This document shows positions 10,206 through 21,679 of a stretch of 64,000 nucleotides of DNA, piece by piece. This stretch comes from Reticulitermes speratus (lineage: Eukaryota; Arthropoda; Insecta; Blattodea; Rhinotermitidae). The DNA is taken from assembly GCA_021186555.1 (NCBI GenBank), contig JAJKFL010000012.1, forward strand, positions 16,565,711 through 16,629,710. The letters are read 5' to 3'. Under the pieces are notes generated by a model. That model was not told the origin of the DNA. It was given only the letters and a program-made list of their open reading frames with translations, and did no database searches. The position numbers and the translations under genes are program-made. Each line of letters starts with the position of its first letter. Position 1 is the stretch's first letter.

Positions 10206-11839
10206 TGACCATTTCGTATCCAAGAGAACCTACAAACCTCCCGTCGATCTTACGGCTTTCACGGTAATTGAACGGGGGCAGAACACACAAGAACTGTTAC
10301 GTTACGCGCACATTTCCTTAACATGTCTAAATTCCCACGTACAGCCTGCACGTATGCTCAGTTTCCACTGCTAATGACTGGTCACTCTGTTCGCCTATGA
10401 CCCAGCTGTCACTGTGGGTGGACAATGCACCATGTGTGTTTGTATTTAAGGAAGTATTCCTTTAGATTCCCGTTACGGGCGGACATTTCCCTGAAGTCTG
10501 GAATATGTCCAAGAGGTCAGCTAGGTTAACAGCGGTGCTTCAGCTGATGCGGATGGAGTTACAACAAGGGAAAGGAGAGAAACGAGGAACGGACTGCTCG
10601 ATGGTGACAGAATTTGTAGCAGTCGGATTTACTCAAGTCAGCGAGCAGCGAGCGAATCGTGTTGTGCAGATCCTGGAATGCTGCATACTTCACAGCTCGT
10701 TACACCGCTGTAAGAAATATCTGATCTGAGACTCCCACGGCAGTGCCTATGACAAATACTGTATTCTGGTTTGTGACACTTTGTAGCTCGGTAGAAACAC
10801 ACCGACGTTTCGGAGACGTATACAGTCTTCGTCTGCAGAGCAAAAAGAAGAAACCTTGAGCTCGCAGAGGTAATTATATCCATCCCCTGCATTAGCATTC
10901 AAAAGTTCTGGATTTTGCTCACAATATATTAAGATTCTTAGAAAAACGGAGGTTATTTCTCTAAACACCAATTTGAGGTAATATTAATACGGCTGCCAAC
11001 TGGTTCCAAAGACATACATAATAACTTCGTAGTACACGTATAAATCTGTTTCTCTCTAGTGAAAACGAGAGACTAGGGTTTTTTACGTTATTTTATTACA
11101 TTATATTTGCAGTTTTTTAGTGACACAGTTACATAGTCACACGTTATTAAATAATAATGCATAATAAACTGGATAGGATTTGAAATGAAACGCGGTAACA
11201 CATTTTAAAGTAACTTTACTATCCCGGATTTTACCTGCAGGAAATGAAGAATAACACTAAGTCTTCAGCCATTATAGTTTGCTTCTCGGAGGGGATTCTG
11301 ACCGGACGGCCCCAGGATAACAGGCGCAGGCATCACAGTTTGAGCGAAATTTCTACTTACAGTAGGCTAAGAAAGGGAGGAAAACTGTAAGAAACTGACT
11401 TACTGAAACCAGGCCGAAGTGCAAAAATTTATACTTATCAGACCCAATGGCATTTAATGGGCGCTGACGCCAATTACAAAAAGGTGTGGCCTGTGGAGGG
11501 CAAGGCCGCGCACGAGAGGGGGTCAGCGACCGACCCAGACCACAACACGGCCAGCGTGTAGCATCAATGCAATCTACATGAGTTAAAGTCATCCATTTTT
11601 GTCAAAAAGCGTTCAATATTTGAAGAACTCTGTTCCGGAAAGTTATAAACCATGGGCAGCATGTATAATTACCGATAGCGTGCTTTTAGTCCCCGAGAAA
11701 CAGCACCGGACATGCTTTCAACAGGAGGCTTGGTGGACACTAGACCCGGTCTGGAAGCTCCTTCACTATCGAGAATCTAAAAACGATTCTTCGGTCTTCG
11801 AGCTTGTAATGTAGTCACCACACCGACTGAGCTTCACTA
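10206..11839. other. No recognisable gene
   Basis: One 74-codon frame at 10505-10729 and small overlaps only. Around 10785-10860 the minus strand reads CTCCGAAACGTCGG after a GACGAAGAC segment, the decayed remnant of a hammerhead retroposon. Confidence 0.4.
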
Positions 11840-12375
11840 ATTCTGTAGTCTGTCTTACGACAGGTCCATAGCCCCTTCCAAAGCGAGTTCTTCAAAAGGG
11901 GCGTTCTAGTGTTTCCTCTTTCAATTTCCAGTAGCCTCTCGTTTCCTTAAGGTCATCCAATAGCTGCTTACGCTTTCTTCCTTGTCTTCCCGTCATTTCT
12001 ATCCTTCCTTCTAACTTTCATTCAATCACGTGTTTCAGAAGGCAGTTTCTATGCAAGCTGTGACCAATCCAGTTAGCCTTTCTTCTTTTCATTGTATGTA
12101 GGATATTCCTCTCCTCCTTGACTCTATGTAATACTTCTTCATTTCTCACACGATCGGTCCAACTGATCTTCTCCATTCTTCTCCAGCACCACATTTCAAA
12201 ACTTTCCAGATACTTCTGATCTACTTTCCGAAGTGTCCACGTTTCAGCACCATACAAATCAATGCTCCGAATGTAGCATTTTTCCTGTTTCTTCCTCAAA
12301 TTTAAGTCCAGTTTGCTGGTGAAAAGAGGCTTCTTCTCGTTGAACGCTCTTTTTTGCTATGGCAATCCTGGGTTT
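11840..12375 (-). mobile_element. LINE family A, 3' coding fragment
   Basis: Minus-strand translation runs AIAKKAFNEKKPLFTSKLDL, then LYGAETWTLRKVDQKYLESF, MWCWRRMEKISWTDRVRNEE and GHSLHRNCLLKHVIE, followed by RQGRKRKQLLDDLKE. This is the C-terminal part of a non-LTR reverse transcriptase common in cockroach and termite genomes. A stop follows HVIE, so it is dead. A plus-strand relative lies at 30403 and a shorter one at 42410. Confidence 0.82.
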
Positions 12376-13151
12376 AATTTGTCTGAGCTATCCCAAGAAA
12401 ATAAAAGAAGGCGGACACAGACAAAACTGGATAAACCATTTCGATAAATGACAGATGAAAGAATACCGAAACAGACTGTACAATAAAAGCCGCAAGGACG
12501 TCGGTACCGAGGAAGACCTTGAAAGAACGGAGAGTGTGTGAAATTAGAACAGACATGACTGTATATATTGGTCATCCAAAACAGGGGTGTAGTGTGGGGG
12601 GGGGGGGGATTGGTGCGGCATAATCTAAGGGGCAGCAAGATGGAGGACAAAACGAATGCTTTAAATAAAAAAAATTCTGCACTCAGCAAATGTTAAATTA
12701 TTGAACCAAATACAAGGAAATTCAGTAAGGTATTGTAATTTAAAAAATTCATAATTCCTCTTAAGAATGAGCATTGTGGTTACACGCCCAGGACGCCAAA
12801 AAATCCTAGCTAAGCCTCTGCTCCCAAAGTTTTGTTGTTGCCGAACGTTCTTGGCTTTAAAGAGAACCAGAGGGAATCCCAGACCAAAGAATGGCATATA
12901 TTAACAATTGAAAGTGATGGAACACATTCATATTAATCCAGCACCAAAGGGAAATATACTCGCACGCGTTAAAGGGTAACGTGATCGAAATGAATTTGTG
13001 GAATTTAAGTGCAGTTTGTAGTGATTTGTTTGATTTAAGGAACAATTTCAACAGCTTCCTTCGTGTCTTCTCTCCTGAACCATTAGTGTATGTTGGATTT
13101 TGCAAATACTACAGTTCCTACTTCTCTAAACTACATAATAAAACGTAAAGT
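12376..13151. other. No recognisable gene
   Basis: Contains a G-run near 12595-12610 and small minus-strand frames without recognisable content. Confidence 0.35.
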
Positions 13152-13365
13152 TTCCCTGTCCAGGGCATGAATGCATACAGAGTGAGTAAAAGTACAGCTG
13201 CACTCATTCCTGACCTCTGAACTAGATGGAGATGAGTGGTCAGCATCAATCCCCGGCCGTTTTACCACCGGAAAAAAAACCCGGTACTCAGTAAACAGGA
13301 GGCTCAGTAAATCCCAGAGTCAGTCTGAACTTTTCGGAAAAGAGAACAATATCTTGCCTCTGTAT
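13152..13365 (-). mobile_element. SINE family A copy lacking the tRNA head
   Basis: The body is recognisable (TCCCTGTCCAGGGCATGAA at the 3' end on plus, CCCGGCCGTTTTACC, AACAGGAGGCTC). The sequence breaks off near CTTGCC before the B box. Confidence 0.75.
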
Positions 13366-13980
13366 ACGCGTTAATTATTCAGAAACTCGCTAAAATTAAA
13401 GTTATTTGTTAGGTGTATGCGCAGATCCTCCATAAATCTTTCACGGGGCGCTTTGGCCTCACGAAATCATCGATCTATGGCATGAAGAAGGAAAAAAGAT
13501 ACGAAATGTAAGGACACTGGGAGAACCTGACGTAAAAAGGAAGGGATTTTGGAAGGGTCAAGGAGGGAAATTACCTTTGAAGATAAAACATGATGATTGT
13601 TACCATTCTCATTATGTGGCATTAGGAACTGCACGCTGTAAGGTCGCGGATAAGAAGCAGCCATGTTGTAGTGTGTAATAATCGTGAATGCTTTTGAACG
13701 TTTTGCTAGGAAAGTGCTCGTTATTTTGAGAGCCCGAGTCACGTATGCAGTGCACGGTTTATGGATGATGGCTTCTCTTAGGTCGGGCTGCGGGGCCGGG
13801 GGGAAACACTAGTCGTGCGTGCGGCTGAAACAAGAAACTACATAGAAACAAAAAGATTTACAAAAATACGCGAGTCCATTGAAGTCGGACGGAAACTTCA
13901 CAGCAAGGCAGCTCGACCGAGACGTGCATGCAAAAATGTTCTAAATATGCACTTAGATATTGTCAAAATAACATCGATAA
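13366..13980. other. No recognisable gene
   Basis: A 91-codon minus-strand frame (13467-13742) shows no recognised motif. No repeat family member identified. Confidence 0.35.
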
Positions 13981-14045
13981 TATATATATATATTGAACAA
14001 TACCGACAAATGCACTAATTTTTGTAGTATATACACTACACAAAC

Positions 14046-14087
14046 GCCCTACGTACGTTTCGGTCACAAGTGACCATCTTCAGGGGC
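14046..14087 (-). ncRNA. Hammerhead ribozyme (predicted)
   Basis: Minus strand: GCCC, CUGAAGA, U, GGUCA...UGACC, GAAA, helix III AC-GUAC-GU, A, then GGGC. Helix I, II and the 2-bp helix III are all intact and the cleavage triplet is GUA. The tetraloop-closed 2-bp helix III is the minimal type I form described for Penelope-like elements and retrozymes. Confidence 0.72.
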
Positions 14088-14412
14088 TCAATAACACTGA
14101 GATTTACTTCACTACACTTCACTTGTTCATCCCACTGCACTGTTAACTTGTACTATCTTTTTTCATATCAATTTGGTGTAGGTATTGGTTGTCTTCCGTT
14201 TTTACTGGTAGCTGTGATGAGTTTGGTGTTTGGCTTGGTCACGGTCTATTTTGTACACCATTTTGCGTCGCTATGTATTAGTGTTGACTTTACATAGTTC
14301 TCAAAGTAATGCTAACTTTTATTGTATTATCTTACAGCAACCTTCGAAAAAGGAAGATAAACAATGTCGACACCAAGTGAAAAAAGATAATACAATAAAA
14401 GTTAGCATTATT

Positions 14413-14807
14413 TTGAGAACTATGTAAAGTCAACACTAATATATAGCGACGCAAAACGGTGTACAAAATAGACCATGACCAAGTCAACACACCAAACTCA
14501 TCACAGCTACCAGTAAAAACGGAAGACAACCAATACTACACCAATGGATATGAAAAAGACAGTACAAGTTACAGTGCAGTGGGATGAACAAGTGAAGTGT
14601 AGTGAAGTAACTTTGAGAACTATGTAAAGTCAACACTAATACATAGCGACGCAAAACGGAGTACAAATAGACCGTGACCAAGCCAACACACAAACTCATC
14701 ACAGCTACCAGTAAAAACGAAGACAACCATACTACACAAATGGATATGAAAAAAGACAGTACAAGTTAACAGTGCAGTTGGATGAACAAGTGAAGTGTAG
14801 TGAAGTA
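14413..14807. repeat. 200-bp direct duplication inside a palindrome arm
   Basis: TTTGAGAACTATGTAAAGTC starts both units (14413 and 14613) and GTGAAGTGTAGTGAAGTAA closes both. They differ by scattered substitutions and single-base deletions. The left arm has only one equivalent, so the duplication is confined to one arm. Confidence 0.85.
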
Positions 14808-14824
14808 AATCTCAGTGTTATTGA

Positions 14825-14866
14825 GCCCCTGAAGATGGTCAGTTGTGACCGAAACGTACGTAGGGC
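14825..14866 (+). ncRNA. Hammerhead ribozyme (predicted)
   Basis: Plus-strand partner in the right arm: GCCC, CUGAAGA, U, GGUCA-GUUG-UGACC, GAAA, AC-GUAC-GU, A, GGGC. All core positions are kept. ACGUACGU is self-complementary, so two molecules could also share helix III. Confidence 0.73.
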
Positions 14867-14974
14867 GTTTGTGTAGTGTATATACTACAAAAATTAGTGC
14901 ATTTGTCGGTATTGTTCAATATATATATTAACACAATGCACGGTGAACAAAAAATCAAGTTAACATCGATAATA

Positions 14975-15844
14975 ATAATAACAATCTCATTTATTTCCTT
15001 TTCTTCCTCTTCTACCACCCATAGCTTTCCTTATTCCCTTTAGCATGATCACTCTTCTCTTCCTTATCATTACATCTCCGTTACTTCATTATGCACCTGT
15101 ATAGGCCTATGCCTGAAATTGAATAAATAATTTAAAACGTAATCGACGAAGCGAACTGAGTAAAGAAGGGTGTCCTGTCAGCATCATTTCACTGATGCCC
15201 ATACCCATCCTTTACTAATTCTACTTTTATCAGAAGGACGAGCGGGCGAAAAGTGCAAACCTTCAAGCAGACCAATGCTTTTTCGGATATCCGGGAGAAT
15301 TTGACAGAAAATTACTTTCACATTTTTAGTCTTTCAAGGTTCAAAAATTTTTCAAAATTCTTATTCAGAAAATGGAGATTCAAATCCTGCCCCACAGGAC
15401 TGAGTCTCCACAACGACATCCAACCGGTTCCTGCCGTTTAGGGCCTTAACCGCTGCATATTGCCACAATCAATCACAACACAGAAATACACTGTGCGGGT
15501 AAATTAAAACAGGTTTATAGCAAAGAGTGTCTCTCTTGTCAATCACCAGAGAAAGCCTGCATCCGCCGCCACATCCCGCGACAGCTGCGGTGCTCACGTC
15601 AAACATTAAAGATACGCCATCAGTGCCATTGTCTCGTGGTTAAACAGTAATGCAATTAAGCGGGGCTTGCTGTCTTCTGTCGCGGCGACATTTCTGGCTG
15701 AAAGATATTTCAGTACAGAAAGCAGGGAGTTGATTCAAGGAAAGAAAACTGTGTTTCATAGGAAGAAAAGAGAAAAAAGACAGGCCCGCAGCCAAAAGGG
15801 GGGGGGGGGCTGCCGGGCTGCAGCCCAATATAAAAAAAAACACA
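14975..15844. other. No recognisable gene
   Basis: Unique-looking sequence with a pyrimidine-rich stretch near 14990-15080 and a G-run at 15799-15810. No repeat family or exon was recognised. Confidence 0.35.
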
Positions 15845-16669
15845 GATTCTGTAGACATGACGATACTAAACATTTTACGTGATTCTGTAGACATGACGAT
15901 ACTAAACATTTTACGTGATTCTGTAGACATGACGATACTAAACATTTTACGTGATTCTGTAGACATGACGATACTAAACATTTTACGTGATTCTGTAGAC
16001 ATGACGATACTGAACATTTTACGTGATTCTGTAGACATGATCGATACTAAACATTTTACGTGATTCTGTAGACATGACGATACTAAACATTTTACGTGAT
16101 TCTGTAGACATGACGATACTAAACATTTTACGTGATTCTGTAGACATGACGATACTAAACATTTTACGTGATTCTGTAGACATGACGATACTAAACATTT
16201 TACGTGGTTCTGTAGACATGACGATACTAAACATTTTACGTGATTCTGTAGACATGACGATACTGAACATTTTACGTGATTCTGTAGACATGACGATACT
16301 AAACATTTTACGTGATTCTGTAGACATGACGATACTAAACATTTTACGTGATTCTGTAGACATGACGATACTAAACATTTTACGTGATTCTGTAGACATG
16401 ACGATACTAAACATTTTACGTGATTCTGTAGACATGACGATACTGAACATTTTACGTGGATTCTGTAGACATGATGATACTAAACATTTTACGTGATTCT
16501 GTAGACATGATGATATAAACATTTTACGTGATTCTGTAGACATGAGATACTAACATTTTACGTGATTCTGTAGACATGATGATATAAAATTTCGTGATTC
16601 TGTAGACATGACGTTATAAAAATTTCGTGATTCTGTAGACATGACGATACTAAACATTTTACGTGATTT
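15845..16669. repeat. 36-bp minisatellite, about 23 units
   Basis: Unit starts GATTCTGTAGACATGACGAT and ends ACATTTTACGT. The first two thirds are nearly identical; from about 16455 units lose bases and diverge. Because 36 is a multiple of 3 and the unit lacks stops in one frame on each strand, both strands show long open frames (MTILNILRDSVD and MSTESRKMFSIV repeats). These are artefacts of the repeat unless expression is shown. Confidence 0.95.
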
Positions 16670-17640
16670 ACTTTCAGCCGAATCGGGAGTGAAATTGGCT
16701 GATGACTATACATTGGAATTTGAAAAAAATATATAAAACTGAGGACATCTTAGATGAAGTTAAAAAACCCCAAGAAGATTAGACCTTGTGATTTAAATTA
16801 GGTGAGTGAGTCATGGAACGTGTAGTTATATTTATGATGTATGGTATGTACATCAAAACAGTTTCGGTGTGTAATCGGCGTCCTCAAGGATATAATCAGT
16901 AAGTATAAAACGACGTGTACATATTTATGATATCCTGAGGATAGCTACTAAGGGGGGGAGTGAAGGGGAGGATGTTAGAAATAAGTTATGAGCTAATAAG
17001 TGAAGGATCACAGAATCTTACAATGTGCATATATAGAGTTTTATTGGATATTATTGAAGTTATGCACGGCGATTATGAATATTTTAACATTTAGTTAAAG
17101 CTAGTTTTCTTTATTCTCTTACCTCATTAGTTAGCCTTCATAAACAGGAGATTTTGTACAACGTACCATTTTACACGTTATGTTGCTTTCAAGATAATGA
17201 CAGCTAAATAATTCGTTCCGTGAATACGTGAATAAAGCGGCGAAGTTATGAATGTAATACTGCCACATTCTTTTCAGGTTTGTTAATTCAATTTCTCTTT
17301 GTTTGAAATTAAATCTCATAACATAGGCCATTTTTGCAGTAAAGTGTGCACGCAGCCGGGAAGATGGCAAGCCAGTGAACGGGATGGAATCCCGGCAGTA
17401 GCCGAGTCAAACAGACTTGATAATTCGCATACTTTTTTCTGTACGAAGCATATTGTTCATTCTTCATCCAGAGGGCATATGAAGTAAAGTACAAGAACAG
17501 GACCAGTTCCACTGGCCCATGCAGTTATCTGTTCAGTATCTGAGTCACTGTAAAGTGTTTCTTCAAAATAAAAGTAAACAGAGTGAAAACTGTAATTTGT
17601 CAATGCAAGACGTGAGGTTCTCATAGATGTGTTACTGAAG
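16670..17640. other. No recognisable gene
   Basis: AT-rich with short frames only. No repeat family member identified. Confidence 0.35.
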
Positions 17641-17644
17641 ATTC

Positions 17645-17812
17645 AAGTCTTCTAGAACGTTACACCGTGTCAATTGGTAACTATAGCAACGTTTCGGAGA
17701 AAGACATTTGTCTTGGACTGCTTGGCCCTGAAGATGTATGCACTAAGTTACTTCGACACATCGATATGTGTTTAACAGTCAACGCCGCGTAAAATCCCAC
17801 AAGAGATGACTC
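17645..17812. mobile_element. Decayed palindromic hammerhead retroposon
   Basis: CTTCTAGAACGTTACACCGTG on the left and CGCGTAAAATCCCACAAG on the right are inverted terminal remnants. Between them lie CAACGTTTCGGAG (antisense GAAAC core) and CCCTGAAGATG (sense CUGAAGA core). Arms are too diverged for a functional ribozyme call. Confidence 0.6.
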
Positions 17813-17831
17813 CGCAATGAAAATGCATCAA

Positions 17832-18072
17832 AGTTCACCCTAGAACAGGCCCTGAAGGCCCAGACGGGTAGTAGTTATAGCTCTACTCTTTCTTTAACCT
17901 CGGCGCTAGATTGGGGTGGTGGTCAGCCCCGGCCGATTTACCCCGATAAAGATACACATCCGGTACCCATTCACAGGAGGCTGGGTGGGCCCCAGGGTCT
18001 GTATGCACGGGTGCGGAAAACTTCGCCCACACCGGGATTTGATCCCTGGAACGTCCAGCCCGTAGCAGGTCT
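17832..18072 (-). mobile_element. SINE family A copy
   Basis: The body matches the copies at 6144 and 9235 (TTCACCCTAGAACAGGCC, ACCTCGGCGCTAGAT, GGAGGCTGGGTGGGCCCCAG). The head stops after GTAGCAGG, so the A box is lost. Confidence 0.83.
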
Positions 18073-18779
18073 AAAAATGAATAATGGCTAAATACTGAAT
18101 TACATTTAAGGACAGACATCGCCGAAACGCCCAAGGGATCGCTGAAAGTAGAATTTAGTCAGCCGTTCAAAATACCTAAATAAGTGGCTCGAGTTAAAAT
18201 AGGTCACGGCCGATTTTCTTATCTCACATTCCATATCTTATATGACTCGGCATAACCTGATATAATAGCAAATTAAAATTAAAGAAAGGGCCTGGATACA
18301 TGAGGATAAATTGCGTAACAGAAAGAAGAACGTATAAAACTGGAAGCTTCCGAGAAAAATGGGGGGACGAAGTATCATAATTTGTATAAAAGAAGTGAAA
18401 AGTTAAAAAAATGAAAATCGATGGAGGAGGACAGAAGCAGAAGGGGAAGGTAGAAAATTGTTGTGAAAAGCAGAAGACTGTGTGCAGAGGCAGTGCTCAT
18501 ACTTTGTATTCGATAGGTGATGGCAGGACTCGACAAGTGACGCAGGATTTTTTTATACTTATTCTCCCTTCCTAAATTCAAAATAAGGCAACAAATGAGG
18601 TCAATACCGCGTCCTTCTACATCCTTTCAAAATAAACGTTTCGCTATCATACGATCATTCAGGAACTATTGTTCCGAGTTGCCAAGAACATGGTTAATAA
18701 ATTACTATGATACTAGTACAATGGGAAGAAGCTATGAAAATGAAATGCAAATTTGAAAAGAAGGAAACAAAGGAATCAA
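18073..18779. other. No recognisable gene
   Basis: Purine-rich sequence; short minus-strand frames only. Confidence 0.35.
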
Positions 18780-18880
18780 TAACGTCTAATAAAACACTTA
18801 TTTATTAAAATCTACACTCAGCTGCATGTTTCGGCCATGTTAAACCATCCTCAGCCGGGTACAACTATATAAAAAAGGGA
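18780..18880 (-). mobile_element. Decayed hammerhead-retroposon unit
   Basis: Minus strand reads GGCTGAGGATGG, a short hairpin GGTT...GGCC, then GAAACATGCAGCTG. CUGAGGA and GAAA are present, but helix I does not pair and the cleavage triplet has become GCA, so it is probably inactive. Confidence 0.5.
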
Positions 18881-19599
18881 AACGTACAACTGCGGTCTTA
18901 ATATTACATACATAGTCGTACACAGCGTGAATATGACTTAACACAGCTGAGACATATAGCTTAGTTGGATTTTAAGCTGTAAGCTTTGCGGTGTACGGTT
19001 AATTATTGGTGTATATATACATAATCATATATATATTAAACACAGCAGGACAAATCACATTCACTTAAAGAAGGGGATTAAAAGGCAGTAGAAAGGGTGT
19101 ACGTATAATTATAAAAATGAAAACAAAGACAAAGGACAAGAGGAAGCATAATAACCAACACGTCGTCAACAAGTAGGTAACTGTCGCTAGGTCGTACAAT
19201 CCAAAAGTGAAAGCCCAGTAATCTGTCCTTTGTGCGATTTAACACTGACGAACTGTGACAGCAAATTCGAACCCCGAGACGATGAGGCGTTCAGAAGCGT
19301 TTTGTCTGTGAATTCGCGCTGAACACAGAACAGCCATCAGATCTGTAACTGGACCGAGGATAATGTCAGGCAAGAGTAGGCCCCTTCTGTCACGACGATA
19401 GGCAAGTCGGCCTGAGACACTGCCTGTCACGAGTCACTGTTAACAAATGGCAGCTTCTTTGAGAAAGCGAGCAATAAGCTGTGCGAAGAACAGTGAGAGC
19501 CACAGACTGTCACGGTGATCACATCAATGGGTAATACATTTAGAGTGCATTGGGGACAAGGGAAATCGAAAGCTGTCTTTGGCGTATATGAGAGAATAC
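18881..19599. other. No recognisable gene
   Basis: No recognised element; small frames only. Confidence 0.35.
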
Positions 19600-19825
19600 T
19601 GGCTCCTCTCTTTAGCCAGACGAACCCAGTCCGCAACCTCCCACTCCCATTTCTTTAAAATCCATTTTAATATTACCCTCCAATGTAAGCATAGTTCTTC
19701 CAAGTGGTGTCTTTCTTTCGGGTTTTCCTATCCAAAATCCTTCACTCATTTATCTTTTCTCCCATGCGTGCTACATGCCCCGCTCGCTTCATCCTCCTAT
19801 ATTTTATCACCGTAATAATACAGGC
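19600..19825 (-). mobile_element. LINE family B, 3' coding fragment
   Basis: Minus-strand translation contains RMKRAGHVARMGEK and later reads out of frame through the GRPRRRW segment. Homologous to 6962-7245. Confidence 0.68.
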
Positions 19826-19938
19826 GAGGAGAACAAATCATAAAACTTCCAATTATGCACTTTTTTCCGGGCACCTCTTACTTCTTCTCAGGTCCGCAGA
19901 CTAATATGCACCATGTTTCGAAAACCCTCAGTCTATAT

Positions 19939-20102
19939 CAAGGGTACACAAATGTTCCAAAATCTATGACCCAGCTCAAAATTCTAAGCGCCAGAAATGT
20001 GACATGAAGAAATTCACATACTGAGGACCCACAAGTATTAGGCACCACTGTACAAGATCTAGTTGCTATGGCGAATTGGCGCCCGGGATTTGTACACCGC
20101 TG
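19939..20102. mobile_element. hAT-like MITE, perfect 8-bp duplication
   Basis: The 164-bp element starts CAAGGGTACACAAA and ends TTTGTACACCGCTG. It is bounded by GTCTATAT at 19931-19938 and 20103-20110. The interior shares TTCTAAGCGCCAGAAATGTGA with related copies at 24374, 39575 and 40772. It has no coding capacity. Confidence 0.85.
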
Positions 20103-20491
20103 GTCTATATGAGCTCTCCTCAATGTAAGGTTCGGAGATTACATACACGTTTGCTTAAATGAAACATAAATTACGGGTAACGCGTCTGTTTCCCTGGACT
20201 TCCAGAATTGGAAGCAAAGCTCATTTCAGAACTCAGGTCACATCACGCTGCAGTTCAAGTTTTGATACAGTTACAGAACGGACTGGGCGTGACGTAACGC
20301 TTGCATGCTACACTTCGTTAATTTGTGGCAAATCTACGAGGCGCCACTAGCCTACAGACAGAAAGCGAGCAGATGAAACTAGTAATCATCGGACGTAAAG
20401 TTGCTTGTAGTGTACCAGAGAGGAAAAAGAGAAGACATTAGTTTGCTGCTGTTACAAGAAGGAAACTGGTTAGGAAGTACCGCTATAAAGT

Positions 20492-20776
20492 AAAGTTTTC
20501 CCTGTCCAGGCCATGAAGACAAACAGGCGGAGCAGGAACATAGCTCCACTGATTCTTAACCTCGTCACTAGATAGAGGTGTGTGGTCAACTTTACGCCCT
20601 GGCCGCTTTACCCCCAGCACAGAACCCTGGTACCCATTGAATAAGAGGCCATTGGGACCCAAAGCCGGTCTGGACGTTTTGAAGAAGAGAAAAATCTTTT
20701 GCCCCTACCGGAATTCGAACCCCGGACCATACGGCATGTAGCCCAGTTTCCATACCGACTGCACTATCCCGGCTGT
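20492..20776 (-). mobile_element. SINE family A copy, full head
   Basis: The minus strand has the tRNA-like head (CCGGGATAGTGCAGTCGGTAT, then GGGGTTCGAATTCCGG) and the body ending CCTGGACAGGGAAAAC. CpGs are mostly intact. Confidence 0.87.
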
Positions 20777-21089
20777 AGGCAGAACCGTTACAGAAATACA
20801 ACTCTGATATACAGATTCATATTTAATGATGTGCCAACTAATAGCATTATTTGTAGTGTTACAGGTGTTAATGAAACCTGTAATAAATTAGAGAGGAAAT
20901 GGAAGATCGCAGAATAACAGCACATATTTGCTGTGTCGACTGTAGCTTCTATATCTCAATCTTCTATTTCAGCTTAGGTCCTCGAGGAAATGTTTAAATT
21001 TTGTGTTTGTTTTATTTTATGATGCTGTGACTAAACGTTTTAAGCAAAGGCTGTATACTGAATAATGAATTAAGAAGAATATGGAAGTG
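20777..21089. other. No recognisable gene
   Basis: AT-rich intergenic sequence without a recognised element. Confidence 0.35.
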
Positions 21090-21225
21090 GTCGTGGCCTA
21101 ATTAAATGCATTATCTCGGCATCTGCCTGAAGGTACTGAGGAAAAGCAGAAAAACCAAACATGTTAGCCAGTGTCCCAATCGAGATTCAAACCAGGCACC
21201 TCCCTAACACTACTTATAAGTATTA
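21090..21225 (-). mobile_element. SINE family C fragment
   Basis: Plus strand shows GTGGCCTAATTAAA, CTGCCTGAAGGTACTGAGGA and CGAGATTCAAACC (degraded B box in reverse). Related sequence occurs at 23390 and 43485. This resembles a widespread insect tRNA-derived repeat whose consensus includes GGATTCGAACC. Confidence 0.55.
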
Positions 21226-21250
21226 CTCCTTGAACCAAATTGTTCTATAT

Positions 21251-21670
21251 CAGGATCTCAAATTTGTTTGCTCGTGAACCCCTTTTGGCTTCAAAAATAA
21301 CCACTGATCTTCACATCCTTGTTCACGTAAATATAGTGTCCGGATGAAGCATCCAAAATTAAATGTTATATTTCAGAACTATTTCAAATAGCTACAAATA
21401 CATAACATTAGCATATGTAACAATGCATTGCATGCTTTGATCTTAATTAAACTGACTGTCACTCGCTTCGTGGGTACAGGGGTTTCTTAACTATATATTC
21501 TAATGGTCATACGAAAAGAAACACATCGCCAATTAAAGGAGCCCGGATTATTTTTAACAAAATATTATTCCTTTAATTAAAATATAAGTAAAGTTTAAAT
21601 CAGCTATTATAGAAATGTATCCACGGATCCCCTAAAAATTTGTCAGGGATCCGCGGAGCACACGTTGCCC
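21251..21670. mobile_element. hAT-like remnant with 9-bp flanking repeat
   Basis: CAGGATCTCAAATTTG at the left and a GGGATCCGCGGAGCACACG-type right end resemble decayed hAT termini. GTTCTATAT occurs at 21242-21250 and 21671-21679. The terminal repeat itself is poor, so the class is uncertain. Confidence 0.5.
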
Positions 21671-21679
21671 GTTCTATAT

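Larger units (their letters stand above)
13983..14960. mobile_element. Palindromic hammerhead retroposon, copy 2
   Basis: The left arm (13983-14335) is the reverse complement of the right arm (14380-14930). The ends are set by a 14-bp direct repeat TAACATCGATAATA (13969-13982 and 14961-14974). A 30-bp unpaired tail at 14931-14960 contains ATGCACGGT. Within the right arm a segment of about 200 bp is repeated directly (14413-14612 and 14613-14807), so that arm is longer. One hammerhead pattern lies near each outer end. Confidence 0.75.

Noticed and set aside
14070-14726. Several frames with repeated phrases inside the palindrome
   Set aside because: The phrases recur because the arms and the 200-bp duplication repeat the same DNA; no coding signal.
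15640-16543. Open frames of 130-170 codons on both strands
   Set aside because: They are produced by the 36-bp tandem repeat; both strands are open for the same reason and no other coding evidence exists.
15845-16669. CRISPR-like regular array
   Set aside because: Units are contiguous with no unique spacers and the genome is animal.
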